DNA from: Muscardinus avellanarius
Lineage: Eukaryota > Chordata > Mammalia > Rodentia > Gliridae
Assembly: GCA_963383645.1 (NCBI GenBank)
Contig: OY726571.1
Coordinates: 84,692,619 to 84,756,618, forward strand
DNA length: 64,000 bases
Reading direction: 5' to 3'
In this document: one piece after another, positions 32,936-43,650 of the stretch
Layout of the letters: every line of letters begins with the position of its first letter
Numbering within the stretch: position 1 is the first letter of the stretch
The notes under the pieces: model-generated
What the model was told of the DNA's origin: nothing
Database searches by the model: none
What the model saw: the letters and a program-made list of their open reading frames with translations, nothing else
Translations under genes and position numbers: made by a program

Positions 32936-32943
32936 AAAAGAAA
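32794..32943. repeat. (GAAA)n, 150 bp
   Basis: Nearly pure GAAA with one GGGAAAG break near 32872-32890. It continues the SINE tail. Confidence 0.95.
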
Positions 32944-32971
32944 TGTAGTGTTTGCATAGAACCTACACATT

Positions 32972-33142
32972 AGACTTTTTTTTGTCTCTTTGGTACTAGG
33001 GATTGAACCCAGGGCCTTTTTACCTTTGAAATACACCCCAAGTCCTTTTTATTTTTGTTATTTTGAAGTATAGACTTGCTAAGTTGTTGAGGGTCCTGCT
33101 GAGTTGCCAAGACTGGCCTCAAACCTGCAACCCTCTTCTCTC
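32972..33142 (-). mobile_element. B1-dID SINE, cut short
   Basis: Reversed dimer that stops in the middle of the B1 half (ACCCTCTTCTCTCAG), where an LTR fragment begins. Confidence 0.8.
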
Positions 33143-33345
33143 AGAAAGGTATATTGGGCTCACAGTTTTGAAGGTTTAGTCCATGGCTGGTTGACTTCAG
33201 GGCAGAAACCAGAAGCAAGGCATGGCGGAGAGAGAGGAAGTGGCCGGGAAGAGATTATAGGGATCCACACCCTCCAGCTACGCTCCGCCTCCAAACCTGG
33301 CTGCATTGCTAACACATGAGGTTTTGGGGGTACATTTTAAATCCA
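33143..33345 (-). mobile_element. MaLR-like LTR fragment
   Basis: GGTATATTGGGCTCACAGTT, AGCAAGGCATGGCGG and CACATGAGGTTTTGGGGG resemble the reverse complement of the MaLR LTRs. It is short and worn. Confidence 0.45.
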
Positions 33346-34589
33346 ACCCTAAAAACTCTCTTATTGAAACCCTTCTCTGCTCAGAACTTGGCTGTTCAAT
33401 TCTTCATCAGGGACGCTGAGGCTGGACACTGCTAATGTGGGTGGAGTTCCTCTTGGTGGACATTTGGTTTCCTTCTATTTATATAACAGCTCTCTGTAAC
33501 TTGTTATGTTTTATGTAAAACCACAGCCAATGACAAAAATGAGTGGGACCAAAGGATACGCAAAGTATGATCAGATCCCTCAGGATGATTCAAGCAGGCT
33601 TGAATTCAGAGGGTTGTACCATCACTGGGCTATCAAACGTTTATAAGTCAGTAATTCTGTTGTAGACTTCATCCATTGAGGGACTTTAGACTGGAGCAGA
33701 ATTCTTTTTCTCTTTGACTTTTGGACTCAGTAGTCACAAGTGACAGAAGGGAGAGTTTGTATGGGATAAAATTCAAAGTAAAAAAATTATTCCAATAAAA
33801 ATGTGAGCAGTGAAAGCTGTTGAGAACAGAAGGTGCTTTCTTGAGAGGAAGCAAGGCTCGCTAGAGTGAGGTGGCCAAGAGGACTTGGGTGTGGGCTGCT
33901 CAATGACCTGTATTGACTCTTTCTTACTTCTAGAGTCCATGATTCTGTAATTCCAAGTCTCAGGGTTTCTTTTTCCCTCCTAAGATAAGCCTTTGGATCC
34001 CAGACCTTCATGCGGGAACTAGAGACCCTGCCAGAAATTCCTTCCAGAACGTTCTGGGGTATGTGTTTATGTATCCCCTGAGAAGAAAACAAATTAGTCC
34101 TCATTATGGTTTATTTACCTTCAGATAATAAATGTCAGACATGCATGGGGCTGGGCTTTTCTCTCGGGGACTTGGTTTTTTAGGTGAGACTTTTACAGTA
34201 TGATAAAGTAGACATATCCCAGAAGATGTTGCAACCCCTCAGTGGCCAGTGCCACAGAGCTGGGGAAATGACACTTCTAATCCCACATGCAAACAGACTC
34301 CACAAAGCAACATCCACCACCGTGCTCCATCTTCTTAGAGGTGACCAGTGACAGGGGACTGAGGCATGGTGACTTTCAAACCCACTTACTGCCATGTACA
34401 TTATTTTTACTTTCCAAGTCAGTACTTTACCATATGTGTAACCAGAGCAAAAGTTTCACCAAAGAATCATCTACTTTTAGCCAGGCATGGTGGTGCATGC
34501 TTGTGATGGAAACCATGGATGGGAAATATTAGAATAAAAACTCATCTGTACCCAACGTGTTGTCGAGTCTTTTCTTTCCTTTTTGCTCT
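33346..34589. other. Unique stretch with a 28-bp SINE scrap
   Basis: Only GCCAGGCATGGTGGTGCATG plus CTTGTGAT at about 34479-34506 is repeat-like: the very start of a B1 half with nothing after it. Nothing else is recognised. Confidence 0.45.
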
Positions 34590-34728
34590 CCTCTCCTCTC
34601 CTCTCCTCTCCTCTCCTCTCCTCTCCTCTCCTTTTCTTTCTTCTCCTCTCCTCTCCTCCCCTCCCTTCCTCCTTCCTTTTTCTCCTTCCTTCCTTCCTTC
34701 CTTCCTTCCTTCCTTCCTTCCTTCCTTC
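34590..34728. repeat. (CTCTC)n and (CCTT)n
   Basis: Pentanucleotide CTCCT units, then CCTT units, leading into the reversed SINE that follows. Confidence 0.9.
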
Positions 34729-34919
34729 CCTATTGGGGAATTGAACCTAAGGGCATTCTACTTCCAAACTATATCCCTGGCCCCCTTTCTTTGAAACAGG
34801 GTCTTGCTACATTGCTGAAGGGCTCGCCAAGTTGCTGAGGCTGGCCTTGAACCTGCAATCCTCCTTCCTCAGTCTCCTAAGTCTTGAGATTACAGATGTA
34901 TGTCACCACATCCAGATTA
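34729..34919 (-). mobile_element. B1-dID SINE
   Basis: Reversed dimer, TTGGGGAATTGAACCTAAGG to CACCACATCCAGATT, with a shortened linker. Confidence 0.85.
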
Positions 34920-36660
34920 GTCTTTTTCTTGTCATTATTCCCTAAACAACCCAGGACAACAACTATTTGTCTAACATTTACATTGTATTAGGCATTTTAA
35001 GTCATCTAGAGATGATCCAAACTGTATGGGAGGATGTGTGTAGGTTCTACACAAATACATTATCTTTTGTATCAGGAGCTTGAACATCTGTGAATTTAAA
35101 GATCCTCCGGCCAATTTTCCGTGGCGATCAAGGGCCAGCTGCATTGCCTAAGAACTCACAGCTGGGAAACAGCAGATCTCAATGATTCTGAAATCTGCAG
35201 CCTTGGTCCTGCCTACAGGTCCATGGCTGATCCTGAAGAAGGGAGGAACATGTGAAGAAAATGATCCATGGCTGAGGGCACTAGAGATCCTGATCCAGTC
35301 TTTACTCCCCTCCTGGGCCCTCTGCCACCTCTGGGCCTCGCTCTCCCAGGCTGGGGCTGGCAAAGACAAAGCCCACTTGAGGCAGGTCATGGAAGCCAAC
35401 TTAGGATTGTTCATGCAGCTCTGTCCTGTTCAGCGCGCAGACACGAGGTCCTTGCTCCTTCTTGGCCTTGGTCCAAGCAGCTTTTCTTTTGTTTCACAAG
35501 GTCCCACCTTAATTCACAGAAATTCATTAGTGGGGATCCTCAGCTCCCCCCACCCAGCTCACAGGAAAGACTTCCTGTTTTCCTAGAAATTCTGCCTGAG
35601 ACTTGGCTCTCATAGCATGTCCTGGGGAAGAAGGATGCCTAAGGAGTTTGCTCTATCTATGATGAGATTTTGCTGCAAAACTTGTTGTCCTCTGAGCTGA
35701 TAGAGTTGGCCTCTAGATGTGGGGTCTGGAGACAAAGGCTTGGCTTGGCATTCTCTTGGCTTGCTTGGTCTGGCCCTTTTCTTCCTGACTTGTAATGGTA
35801 TCAAAGTTTGGGAATACCTGGGCAGGGAGACTCCTCAAAGCCCTTCATCCTAAAGCATCAGTGATATATAAGTACCCTTTTATTCCTACATCAAAGAATA
35901 CATTAAAGACAAGTTTGCTCCCCGGGGAGACCACAGAAATGGAAGCCAAGACCCTTTCCCATCTCCCACAGATAGTCGGCTTTGCCAGCGCCTTAGAGGA
36001 AATAGGTCAGTTCGGATACTTGAGTCTGCACTTCTTGGACCTTTATCAAACTCGTAAGTTTAACGTGAGAATCCAGCTCTTATTGCCAAGCAAGGACAAC
36101 TGGTCTAGGTCCCAGACAAAGCCGTCTAGGGTTTCACAGACAAGAGCCAACGTTATTCAAAGTGGAACACCCCCACCCTTAATTCCATTTATTTATGCAG
36201 CCAGGGGACTTGGGGAATATACAATTTAGGCTGAAAAACAAGACTATGAAGGGTATTAAATATCAATCTGGTTACCAGAAAAGAGGCCAGGGTCCAGCCT
36301 CTCCTTGACACCATGTGGCTTTCTCAAGGGGGCCGTATGTAATTCTAGAGGCTTTTTGCTGACAAAGCCTTTTGATAAGATCAGCTGCTAGGGAGATTTC
36401 TTTGGGAAAACAAGAGAGGGGTTCGGTTTGAATATGCCCCAAGTTCTGAAGAGGGTCCGCTATTGTGCAGAAGTCCATCCAGCAACCAGCATGCCCAAAG
36501 AGACATGCCTTGCGAAGTCCCTTCAGTACCCAAAGAGGGGAATGATTTAAGAGCCTAAAATCATCAAAGACTTATTAACTGGTGCTAATCTGACTAGATT
36601 TGGGTTGTGTGGAGGGGCAGACTTGCAGGGCCCTGGACGAAGCTATCCTGTCTTCTTTCT
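34920..36660. other. Longest unique stretch of the middle region
   Basis: About 1.7 kb without a recognised repeat. Frames at 35182-35586 and 35795-36229 (plus) were inspected for exon-like features. They lack family motifs and are not flanked by convincing splice sites, so I call no gene. Confidence 0.4.
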
Positions 36661-36663
36661 GTG

Positions 36664-37262
36664 TTGTGAGCTTTCCAACCCCCAAATTCTTGTCTTGAGG
36701 TGCCAAACCCTCATTACCTCAGAATGCGGTGGGATGTGGAGACTGAGCCTTAAAGGAGGCAATAAAGGTTAAGTGAGATCGGTAGGTGGGGCTTGGATTC
36801 AATATGACCGGTGTCCTTATAAGAACAGAAAATGATAGCCAGAAAATGATAGCCAGGCGTGGTGCAGCACACTTGGAATCCCAGCATTCGGGAGGCCGAG
36901 ACAGGAGAATCACAGTTCGCGGACAGCCTCAGCTCCTTAGTGAGGCCCTTTGCAACTCAGTGAGACCCTGTTTCAAAATAAAGAAGAAAAAATAGGGTTG
37001 GGGGTGTAGCTCGGAGGTAGAATGCCCCCAGGTTCTGTCCCCAGTACCACCTAAAAAAAAAAAAAAAGGAAGAGAAAATGAAGACACAGACATGCAGGGA
37101 GAGGAGGCCACCAACAAGCCTAGAAGAGTGGCCTCAGGAGGAACCAGCCCTGCCCATACCTGGGCCTTGGACTTCAGCCTCCAGAATCGTGAGAAAATAA
37201 ATGTCGGTCGTGTGAGCCATGGGTGTGTGGCATTTTGCACAGCAGCCCTAGTGAATGAATAC
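36664..37262 (+). mobile_element. MLT1-type MaLR LTR split by a SINE
   Basis: GGTGTCCTTATAAGAACAG comes before the SINE. AGAGAAAATGAAGACACAG, TTCAGCCTCCAGAATCGTGAG and CACAGCAGCCCTAGTGAATG follow it. These are the MLT1 landmarks in order. Confidence 0.7.
36850..37070 (+). mobile_element. B1-dID SINE with duplicated 5' junction
   Basis: Complete type I dimer. AGAAAATGA recurs after its tail at 37073-37081. On the 5' side AGAAAATGATAGCC is present twice in tandem (36827-36840, 36841-36854), covering the target duplication and the first SINE bases. Confidence 0.9.
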
Positions 37263-37372
37263 ACTTTGTAGTGTAGAATGACCCTTGCTAGGCAACTGCA
37301 GCGATGACTTGGGGACATTTTGAGGTGGCCTCAGAAACCAATCATTAAGCTTTCAGCTTAAAAAAGAAATTA

Positions 37373-37620
37373 TTAGAAGCCAGGTGTGGTGGCACACGCT
37401 TGTAATCCCAGCATTTGGAGGCTGAGACAGGAGGATCACGGTTCGCGGACAGCCTCAGCTACTCAGTGAGGCCCTCTGCAACTCAGTGAGACCCGGTTTC
37501 AAAATAAAGAATAAAAAATAGGGCAGGGGGTGTAGCTCGGAGGTAGAATGCCCTTGGGTTCCATCCCCAGACCCGCAAAAAAAAAAAAAAAAGAAAAAAA
37601 GAAAGAAAAAGAAAAGAAAA
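37373..37620 (+). mobile_element. B1-dID SINE, type I
   Basis: Complete dimer with a long A/GAAA tail. AAGAAATTA at 37364-37372 and 37621-37629 is the target-site duplication. Confidence 0.9.
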
Positions 37621-37630
37621 AAGAAATTAG

Positions 37631-37690
37631 GAGCTGGGTACCATCTTTGCTTAGCACGTGGGAGGTCGTGAATTCTATCCCAGTACCAAC
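37631..37690 (+). mobile_element. Free ID element, worn
   Basis: GCTGGGTACCATC, TGCTTAGCACGTGGGAGGTC and ATCCCAGTACC form an ID unit. The TTGCTTAGCACGTGGGAGG segment, absent from the dimeric SINE, shows it is a monomeric ID. Confidence 0.65.
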
Positions 37691-38089
37691 AAAATTATTA
37701 AAATGCAATGAGTGAAAAAGATATCCATCGTTCCTGCCTGCCTCTCACCCTACCTGATCCCACCAAGGTATGGGGATGGTAGAGCGCTCAGGCATGAGGT
37801 GAGGGCTCTGGGTATAAACTAAACATGCCCACTGGGAGTCTCACCTTTGCAACAGATCTGGGCCCGACTGTGCAAACTCAGATGGGAAAGAGGCTTATTT
37901 TTATTATCAAATCAAATTAAATAGGACTCTCAGCCCTTATCCTGCTGAGCTGGTAGAAAACCCATCTTGGTCATTAGTGGACGTATGATGTAGATATATA
38001 GATATAGATATAGACATAAATATATAGAGAAATGTAGATGTAGATAGTATATATGTTATGTATAGTATACATAACATACAATATACCAT
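37691..38089. other. Unique stretch ending in GATATA-rich DNA
   Basis: 37989-38090 is a loose (GATATA)/(TATG) repeat. Nothing else is recognised. Confidence 0.5.
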
Positions 38090-38760
38090 TTTAGCCATTT
38101 TAAGTGTATAGTTTAGTGGTAGTATACACATCCATAATAGTGTACAATCATCACCACCATCCAGCTTTGTATTTGTAAAACTGAAAATCTGTAGCCCTTA
38201 AATGCTAATTCCACATCCCTTCCTCTCCCCAGCTCCTGGCAACCAGCATCCCACTTCCTGTCTCTTCGAGTTTTGACAGCTCTGGGTACCTCGCCTAAGT
38301 AGAGTGACATAGTATTTGTCCTTCTGTGCCTGGCTTATCCCACGTAGCATATGTTCTTAAGGTTCATTCATTGTGTATCAAGTGTCAGAATTGCCTTCCT
38401 CTTTAAGGTTGAATAACATTCTGTCTCATGTATGTGCTACATTTGCATTGTGTATTAGTCCATAGATGGCCACTGGAGTTGCTTTGACATTTGGCCATTG
38501 TGAATGATGCTGCTAATGAACAAATCTCTGCTTAATCCTTTGTGCATACACCCAGGGGTGGAATTACACAATAATTCCATGTTTATTCTCTAGTGATTCC
38601 ATGTTTCATTTTGAGGAGCCTCTACATAGTCTCCCACAGTGGCGGCCCAATTTTACACTCCTACCAGCACTACGCAGGGGTCCTAATTTCGCTATATTTT
38701 GCCAACACTGCTATTTTCTGTTTTGTTTTGGTTTATAAAATTTGATCCTGATCGATGTGT
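38090..38760 (-). mobile_element. Old L1 3' region, antisense
   Basis: The plus strand shows the reverse complement of L1M 3'UTR and ORF2 end in order: ACAATCATCACCACCATCC, CTCCTGGCAACCAGCATCCC, TTCTTAAGGTTCATTCATTG, GTTGAATAACATTCTG, TGGCCATTGTGAATGATGC. Confidence 0.75.
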
Positions 38761-39177
38761 TAATGGTTTTGAGACAATGGGAGGATCTTACAGAGCTCCA
38801 CTGTATCAAGGGGACCATTTTGACCAGCACTTGAGGTCTGGCTTCAAGGGGTCATGAGCTCTGGGAGTCCCAAATCCCTTCTGCCACCAAAGCAGAGGCC
38901 CCTCTTTGGGGACTGGTTGCACAGGCCCAGGGTCTGACCTCCTTAGGCATGGCACACAGATGAGGGTCTGTACCCACCCAGTCCCCCAAGTTCAGGGCTT
39001 CATAGCTCCCGGCCCCTTCTCAGTGTTGGGGACCCTCTCCTCTTTCCCTACTTTTCCCAAGACATGGCACACAATCTCCTCAATAAATCAAAGTCCTAGT
39101 TCTCTAGCAGGGCTCTGGGAATGAATACAGCTTATAAACATGCCTTGATGGGCTCATGCTGAACTTAATTTCTTTTA
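38761..39177. other. Unique stretch left of the composite element
   Basis: No family recognised. It ends in TCTTTTAAAATTAAAATC, an AT-rich L1-endonuclease-like target. Confidence 0.4.
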
Positions 39178-39192
39178 AAATTAAAATCTATG
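39178..39192. repeat. Left target-site duplication of composite element
   Basis: AAATTAAAATCTATG, identical to 41112-41126. The upstream TTTT|AAAA step fits L1 endonuclease cleavage. Confidence 0.9.
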
Positions 39193-41111
39193 GCCCCCAA
39201 CCGGAAGGCCCCAGAGGTCCGGGCTGCATGGCCCCGACCCCAGGAGGGTGGGCGGGTGCAGGCGGGGCTCCCTTAGGTGCCCCCCTACCCGGAAGGCCCC
39301 GGAGGTCCGGCCAGACCCTGGGCGGGTGGGGAACCCTTAGGAGACCCCCTTCCCGCCCGGGAAGAAAAAAAAAATTTTCAGCACTACCGAGTGCCTGATC
39401 CCACATCCTCCCCAAACCACACATACTCTCTTCTCTTATTTAAAAAAAAAAGGGGGGGGGAAACGAACAAAGAAAAATATTTGAGAGGGGTTAAGATGGC
39501 CCCGGCAGCAGCTAGAATATTGGAGATGCAGACAAAACATATCCATCTGAACTGGAACTTTTGGAAAAATTCCCCATGAAGGAGGACTGCTGCTTCTCTA
39601 CATCGTTAAGAATCCTGGACATCACCTGTAAGGAGAGAGTCTAGCGGAGACCTAGGAGGAAGGCGGTGGCGGCAGCAGTGGCCGAGATGGCGGTGAAGAC
39701 TTGGATTTGGGAGAGGCAGACATCTGATCCAACCCACCCTGATCCTCTGAAGAAATTACCCCAAAGGTCAAATGCTACTGTCGCGCATGCTTAGGAACAC
39801 TGGACATTATGCGGTATGGGAAAAGAGCTTGGGAAAGATTTGAAATGGTGGAGGCAGTCGCATTGGCAGTGGCAAGTACTCAGGGGAGGCAGAGATCTGA
39901 TGTAATACACCTGGAACTTTTGAAGAAATTGCCTCAGAGGCAGAATACTACCACCACGTACCCTTGGGAACATGGGACAACCTGCTGGGTGAAGAGGGTG
40001 CTCAGATCAGAGCCTGCTGAGGGGTGAGGCCGGTGCTGGGGCCAGCGAGGCTGGGGATGGAGCCTGCTGTGAGGCAAGGCTGCTACTGAGGCCTCTGAGG
40101 CCGGGATCAGAGCCTGCCGAGGGGTTAGGCCGGTCCCGGGGTCAGCGAGCCTGGGATTGGAGCCTGCCATGAGGCAAGGCTGGTGCTGGGGCCTCTGAGG
40201 CCGGGATTGGAGCCTGTTGAGGGTTTGGGCTGGTGCCAAGGCCAGCAAGACCGGGATTGGAGCCTACCATGAGGCAAGGCTGGTGCTGGGTCTCCAAAGC
40301 CTGGATAGGAGCCTGCCAAGGGGTTAGGCCGGTGATGGGGTCAGTGAGACCGGGATCAGAGCCAGCCATGAGGCAAGGCCGGTGCTGGGGCCTCCGAGGC
40401 CGGGATCAGAGCCTGCCAAGGGGTGAGGTCAGTGCCGGGGCCAACGAGCCTGGGATCGGAGCCTGCCATGAGGCAAGGCCACTACTGAGGCCTCCGAGGC
40501 AGGGATCGTAGCCTGCCTTGAGGTATGGCCAGTGCTGGGGCCTCTGAGGCCGGGATTGGACTCTGCCAAGAGGTTAGTTCGGTGCGGGGACCAGCGAGGC
40601 CAGGATCGGGGCCTTCCATGAGGCAAGGCCGGTGCTGGAGCCAGCAAGGTCAGGATCAGAGTCCTCCGGGTGTCCAGGCCACTACAGGGGCCATTAAGAG
40701 TGGGATTGGAACTTGCAATGTGGCATGCACAGAGAAATATCACAGAATATAAAAACCAGATGCTTCCCCTAATTAGCAAGAACTAGGTGGAAAGGGGTAA
40801 CAGGAGGAGGTCAAGTAGTATAAAGGGCCCTATTGAGAAGCAATTAAAGTGACCAATCAGAGGGGAAGGGATGGGGAGGATGGAATCTCTTTAAAACTTA
40901 TGAGGTGCATAAACAATTATATCAAAGATAATCACCAATTAAGCATGGAATCGAGGGAGAGGGAGGGAATGGGATGGGGATTGGATGAGGGCTTATCGGA
41001 TGATATGTGCTTATATATCCTCTCAAGTCTTGTATTCCAAAGTGAAGTATGATTACAAAAATAATAATAAATAATTGCCACAAAAAATAAAATAAAAATA
41101 AAAATTAAATT
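39193..41111 (+). mobile_element. Modular non-autonomous retroelement, SVA-like plan, 1.92 kb
   Basis: Modules in order: GC-rich head 39193-39365 with CCGGAAGGCCCC.GAGGTCCGG repeated at 39201 and 39289 (88 bp apart); A-rich and G-rich spacer to about 39480; three diverged monomers 39490-39990, whose TGGAACTTTTGGAAAAATT-type boxes start at 39553, 39740 and 39912; a 50-bp tandem array 40005-40715; an L1-3'UTR-like tail 40716-41060 with AGGGAGGGAATGGGATGGGG and TGTGCTTATATATCCTCTC; and an A-rich end to 41111. A 15-bp target-site duplication flanks it. No ORF is present; frames across the array shift because 50 is not a multiple of three. It must have been mobilised by L1 enzymes. Alternatives are an L1 5'UTR joined to a 3' end by deletion or splicing, or a composite family of its own. 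Confidence 0.8.
40005..40715 (+). repeat. 50-bp tandem array, about 14 units, alternating A/B types
   Basis: AGCCTGCC-type starts fall at 40011, 40061, 40111, 40161, 40211, 40261, 40310, 40360, 40410, 40460, 40510, 40560, 40610, 40660 and 40710, every 50 bases with one 49. A units read AGGGGTTAGGCCGGTGC; B units read ATGAGGCAAGGCTGGTGC. They alternate for the first ten units, giving a 100-bp dimer. The array is G-rich on the plus strand. Confidence 0.95.
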
Positions 41112-41126
41112 AAATTAAAATCTATG
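41112..41126. repeat. Right target-site duplication of composite element
   Basis: Exact copy of 39178-39192, directly after the A-rich tail. Confidence 0.9.
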
Positions 41127-41642
41127 TCTACAACAATAGGAGGTAAGCCATAAACCAGTGATGAAATGAAGGGATAGGATGGCTGGGCAGTCCCCCATTG
41201 CTTTCCTCCTGATGGCCCTGTTGGCTGGTTGGTGCTGGGTTGCTGGTGACCCAACAGACAGAGACTTCTAATTCCTTCATTAGAATTAGAATTCCTTCCT
41301 GTAATAAAAGGGTCTGTGAATAGAACACCTGCAGTAAGTTTTTCAAAAGGCAGGAAGAGAGGTGGTCTTGAGATATGCTACTGCAGCCGATAATACTGAG
41401 CTCTCTGAAGTTGTGGGTAGTGGATATTTGATAAAAATGCTGGGAAAAGCAAAACATGAATTTTGTTGTCAAGTGCACACCAATTTCATAAACAAACAAG
41501 CAAGCAAGATCGAGTAATTTATCATGGCCCTACTGCTTCAAGCCAGCATTTGCACACTGAGACCCAAAATCTTTGACACTTGCAAAAAAAGAAAAAAAAA
41601 AAAGGAAGATTTATTTGGTGTCAGAACTAGAACTAGAGATTT

Positions 41643-41726
<84 letters not shown>

Positions 41727-41880
41727 TTCTACATTATGTTGTGTGTGTGTGAGTGAGAGAGAGAGAATTCAATTTTACATCATCTGCCAAGCAGAAGCCC
41801 TGGCAATAGGTAAGAAGCAGAGAGAGACAAAGGTCAGAGAGAGAGAGGGTTAGAGCCAGATGCTGCATGGGCCGAGTCCC

Positions 41881-41917
<37 letters not shown>

Positions 41918-42006
41918 TACACACACTCACCCACTCTCTTTCACACACACATGCACACACATACACACTCTTTCACACACACATGCACACACATACACAC
42001 TCTCTC

Positions 42007-42052
<46 letters not shown>

Positions 42053-42430
42053 TCACACACACTGTACTAGGCCATGTCCCCAAGGACCCTCACTGAGCAG
42101 CACACACTGTATTCGACCACATCCCCAGTGACCCATCATGGACACTAGGGGATCACCCAGCACACATTTTCACAGCTGGTGAGGGCTACGGTGAAGTTGT
42201 CATCTTGTTTTAGCTCTCTCCCAGTAAACAAGTGCCCCCTTTCAAGATCTATTTAGTGTCTCTTTTCTTCTGTGTTTTTATGATTTTGCTGTTTTTAAAA
42301 GCATGCCCAGCATAGTGCTAAATGGTGCCTAGTGTATTTAAGCACAAGGCTATGAAGTGCTTCAGGGAGAAAATATTTGCATTAGGGAAGCTTTGTTCAG
42401 GCATGAGTTATAGTGTGATCGGCTGTGAGA
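41127..42430. other. Unique DNA with two compound microsatellites
   Basis: (TC)n(AC)n at 41646-41726 and a complex TC/AC/CACATGCACA tract at 41878-42061. The frames 41524-41853 and 41860-42096 run through these repeats and are not genes. Confidence 0.7.
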
Positions 42431-42870
42431 CTGTTTCAGTCAGCATTCTTATTGCTATGACCCCAAAAACCTGACTACACAACTTAAAGGCAGGAAGATT
42501 TACTTGCTCACAGTTCTGGAGATTTCAGGGGCTCAGTCTCTGTTAGGCCATGTGAAGTCTGCAGAGCTTCAGGGCATGGCGGCAGAAAGTAGAGAGAGTA
42601 CAGAACAAGGGCTCTGCTCTCACGTCAGGGAGGCTGGAAGCAAGAGAGCACAAGAAAGGGAATTCAAAGACACAAGAGTAATCCATAAGGATACACCCCA
42701 AGGGACCACCTCCATCCACACCCCATCTGCATAGGTTACCACCCAGTAAATCTATCACAATGGATTTACCCACTGAGGAGATTCCAGCCCTCATGACTTA
42801 ATTGTATCATATCTGAACATTGATACATGAGCTCTTCAGATGACAATCTATATGTAAACCATAACAAAGA
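42431..42870 (-). mobile_element. ERVL-MaLR LTR, best preserved minus copy
   Basis: TTTCAGTCAGCATTCTTATT, AAAACCTGACTACACAAC, GCAGGAAGATTTACTTGC, CACAGTTCTGGAGATTTC, CCAAGGGACCACCTCC and ATGTAAACCATAACAAA give the complete reversed LTR outline. Solo LTR. Confidence 0.7.
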
Positions 42871-43650
42871 CCAATGCCAATGAAGCAACAATATAGATTA
42901 TATAAAGTTTATTTAAAGAGAAATATATCTTAAATAAGGTTATGCGCTTATAAGCTGATGAAGACTTTGTGGGCAAAGTCTCTCAGGAAGCTAATTGCAT
43001 TTCCCTAGGAGCGATGGCTTGGTGTTCAAGAATTCAGGGCTCAAGGTGACTTTAGGATACAACCACCACTAATGAGAGCCAATTAACCATATATGATACA
43101 TAACTGGAAAGAAATACAAACAATCATGCTATTATTTCCTCTCATAGTAGGACCACAGAAAAAGGATGAGGGAAGCCTGCCTCCGTGGAAGCAATGTTAC
43201 ATCAGCAGGCCTCAGAAGATGGGCCGACCAGGTGCTCAAAGGTGGGAGGGGGGACATGGTGAGGGAGAGATGGGGAGACCTGATTTCTCAGCAGAGGAAC
43301 ATCAGGGTGAGCCACAGGAGACAGGCTGCACAGGTGGCCGGGCAGGAAGTCCCAAAGCTTTTCTCCATCAATATAGAGAATTGGGACTGGCTTTTCTGTG
43401 AAGATAATGGTTTACCACCACTCCCCAACCACATGGACACACCTCTGTGGCCATGAGCATCCTGGTGGCCAAAGCAGGACCTATTTAATAAGGTCTCACA
43501 ACAAACCAGGGCTCCAGCGCTCCAGAGCTAGACTCTTCCAGAAAGACTCCCTCCCTCCCTTTAAAATTTGGGGTTGGAGCTGGAGTCACCAAGCCAGCTT
43601 GGTTAGAACTGGAGCTGGGAGGACACAATATTTTGGAAACCGGGGAGCAA
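42871..43650. other. Unique stretch
   Basis: No gene or repeat recognised. Confidence 0.4.

Noticed and set aside
35795..36229. 144-codon plus-strand frame as an exon or viral remnant
   Set aside because: I tried to match it with retroviral or cellular families and saw no motif; no exon boundaries stand out.
40005..40715. CRISPR-like regular repeat
   Set aside because: Units are contiguous with no spacers, they diverge throughout, and the host is a mammal; it is a tandem array within a retroelement.
41524..42096. Ser/Leu and Thr/His repeat frames as proteins
   Set aside because: They are translations of TC and AC microsatellites.
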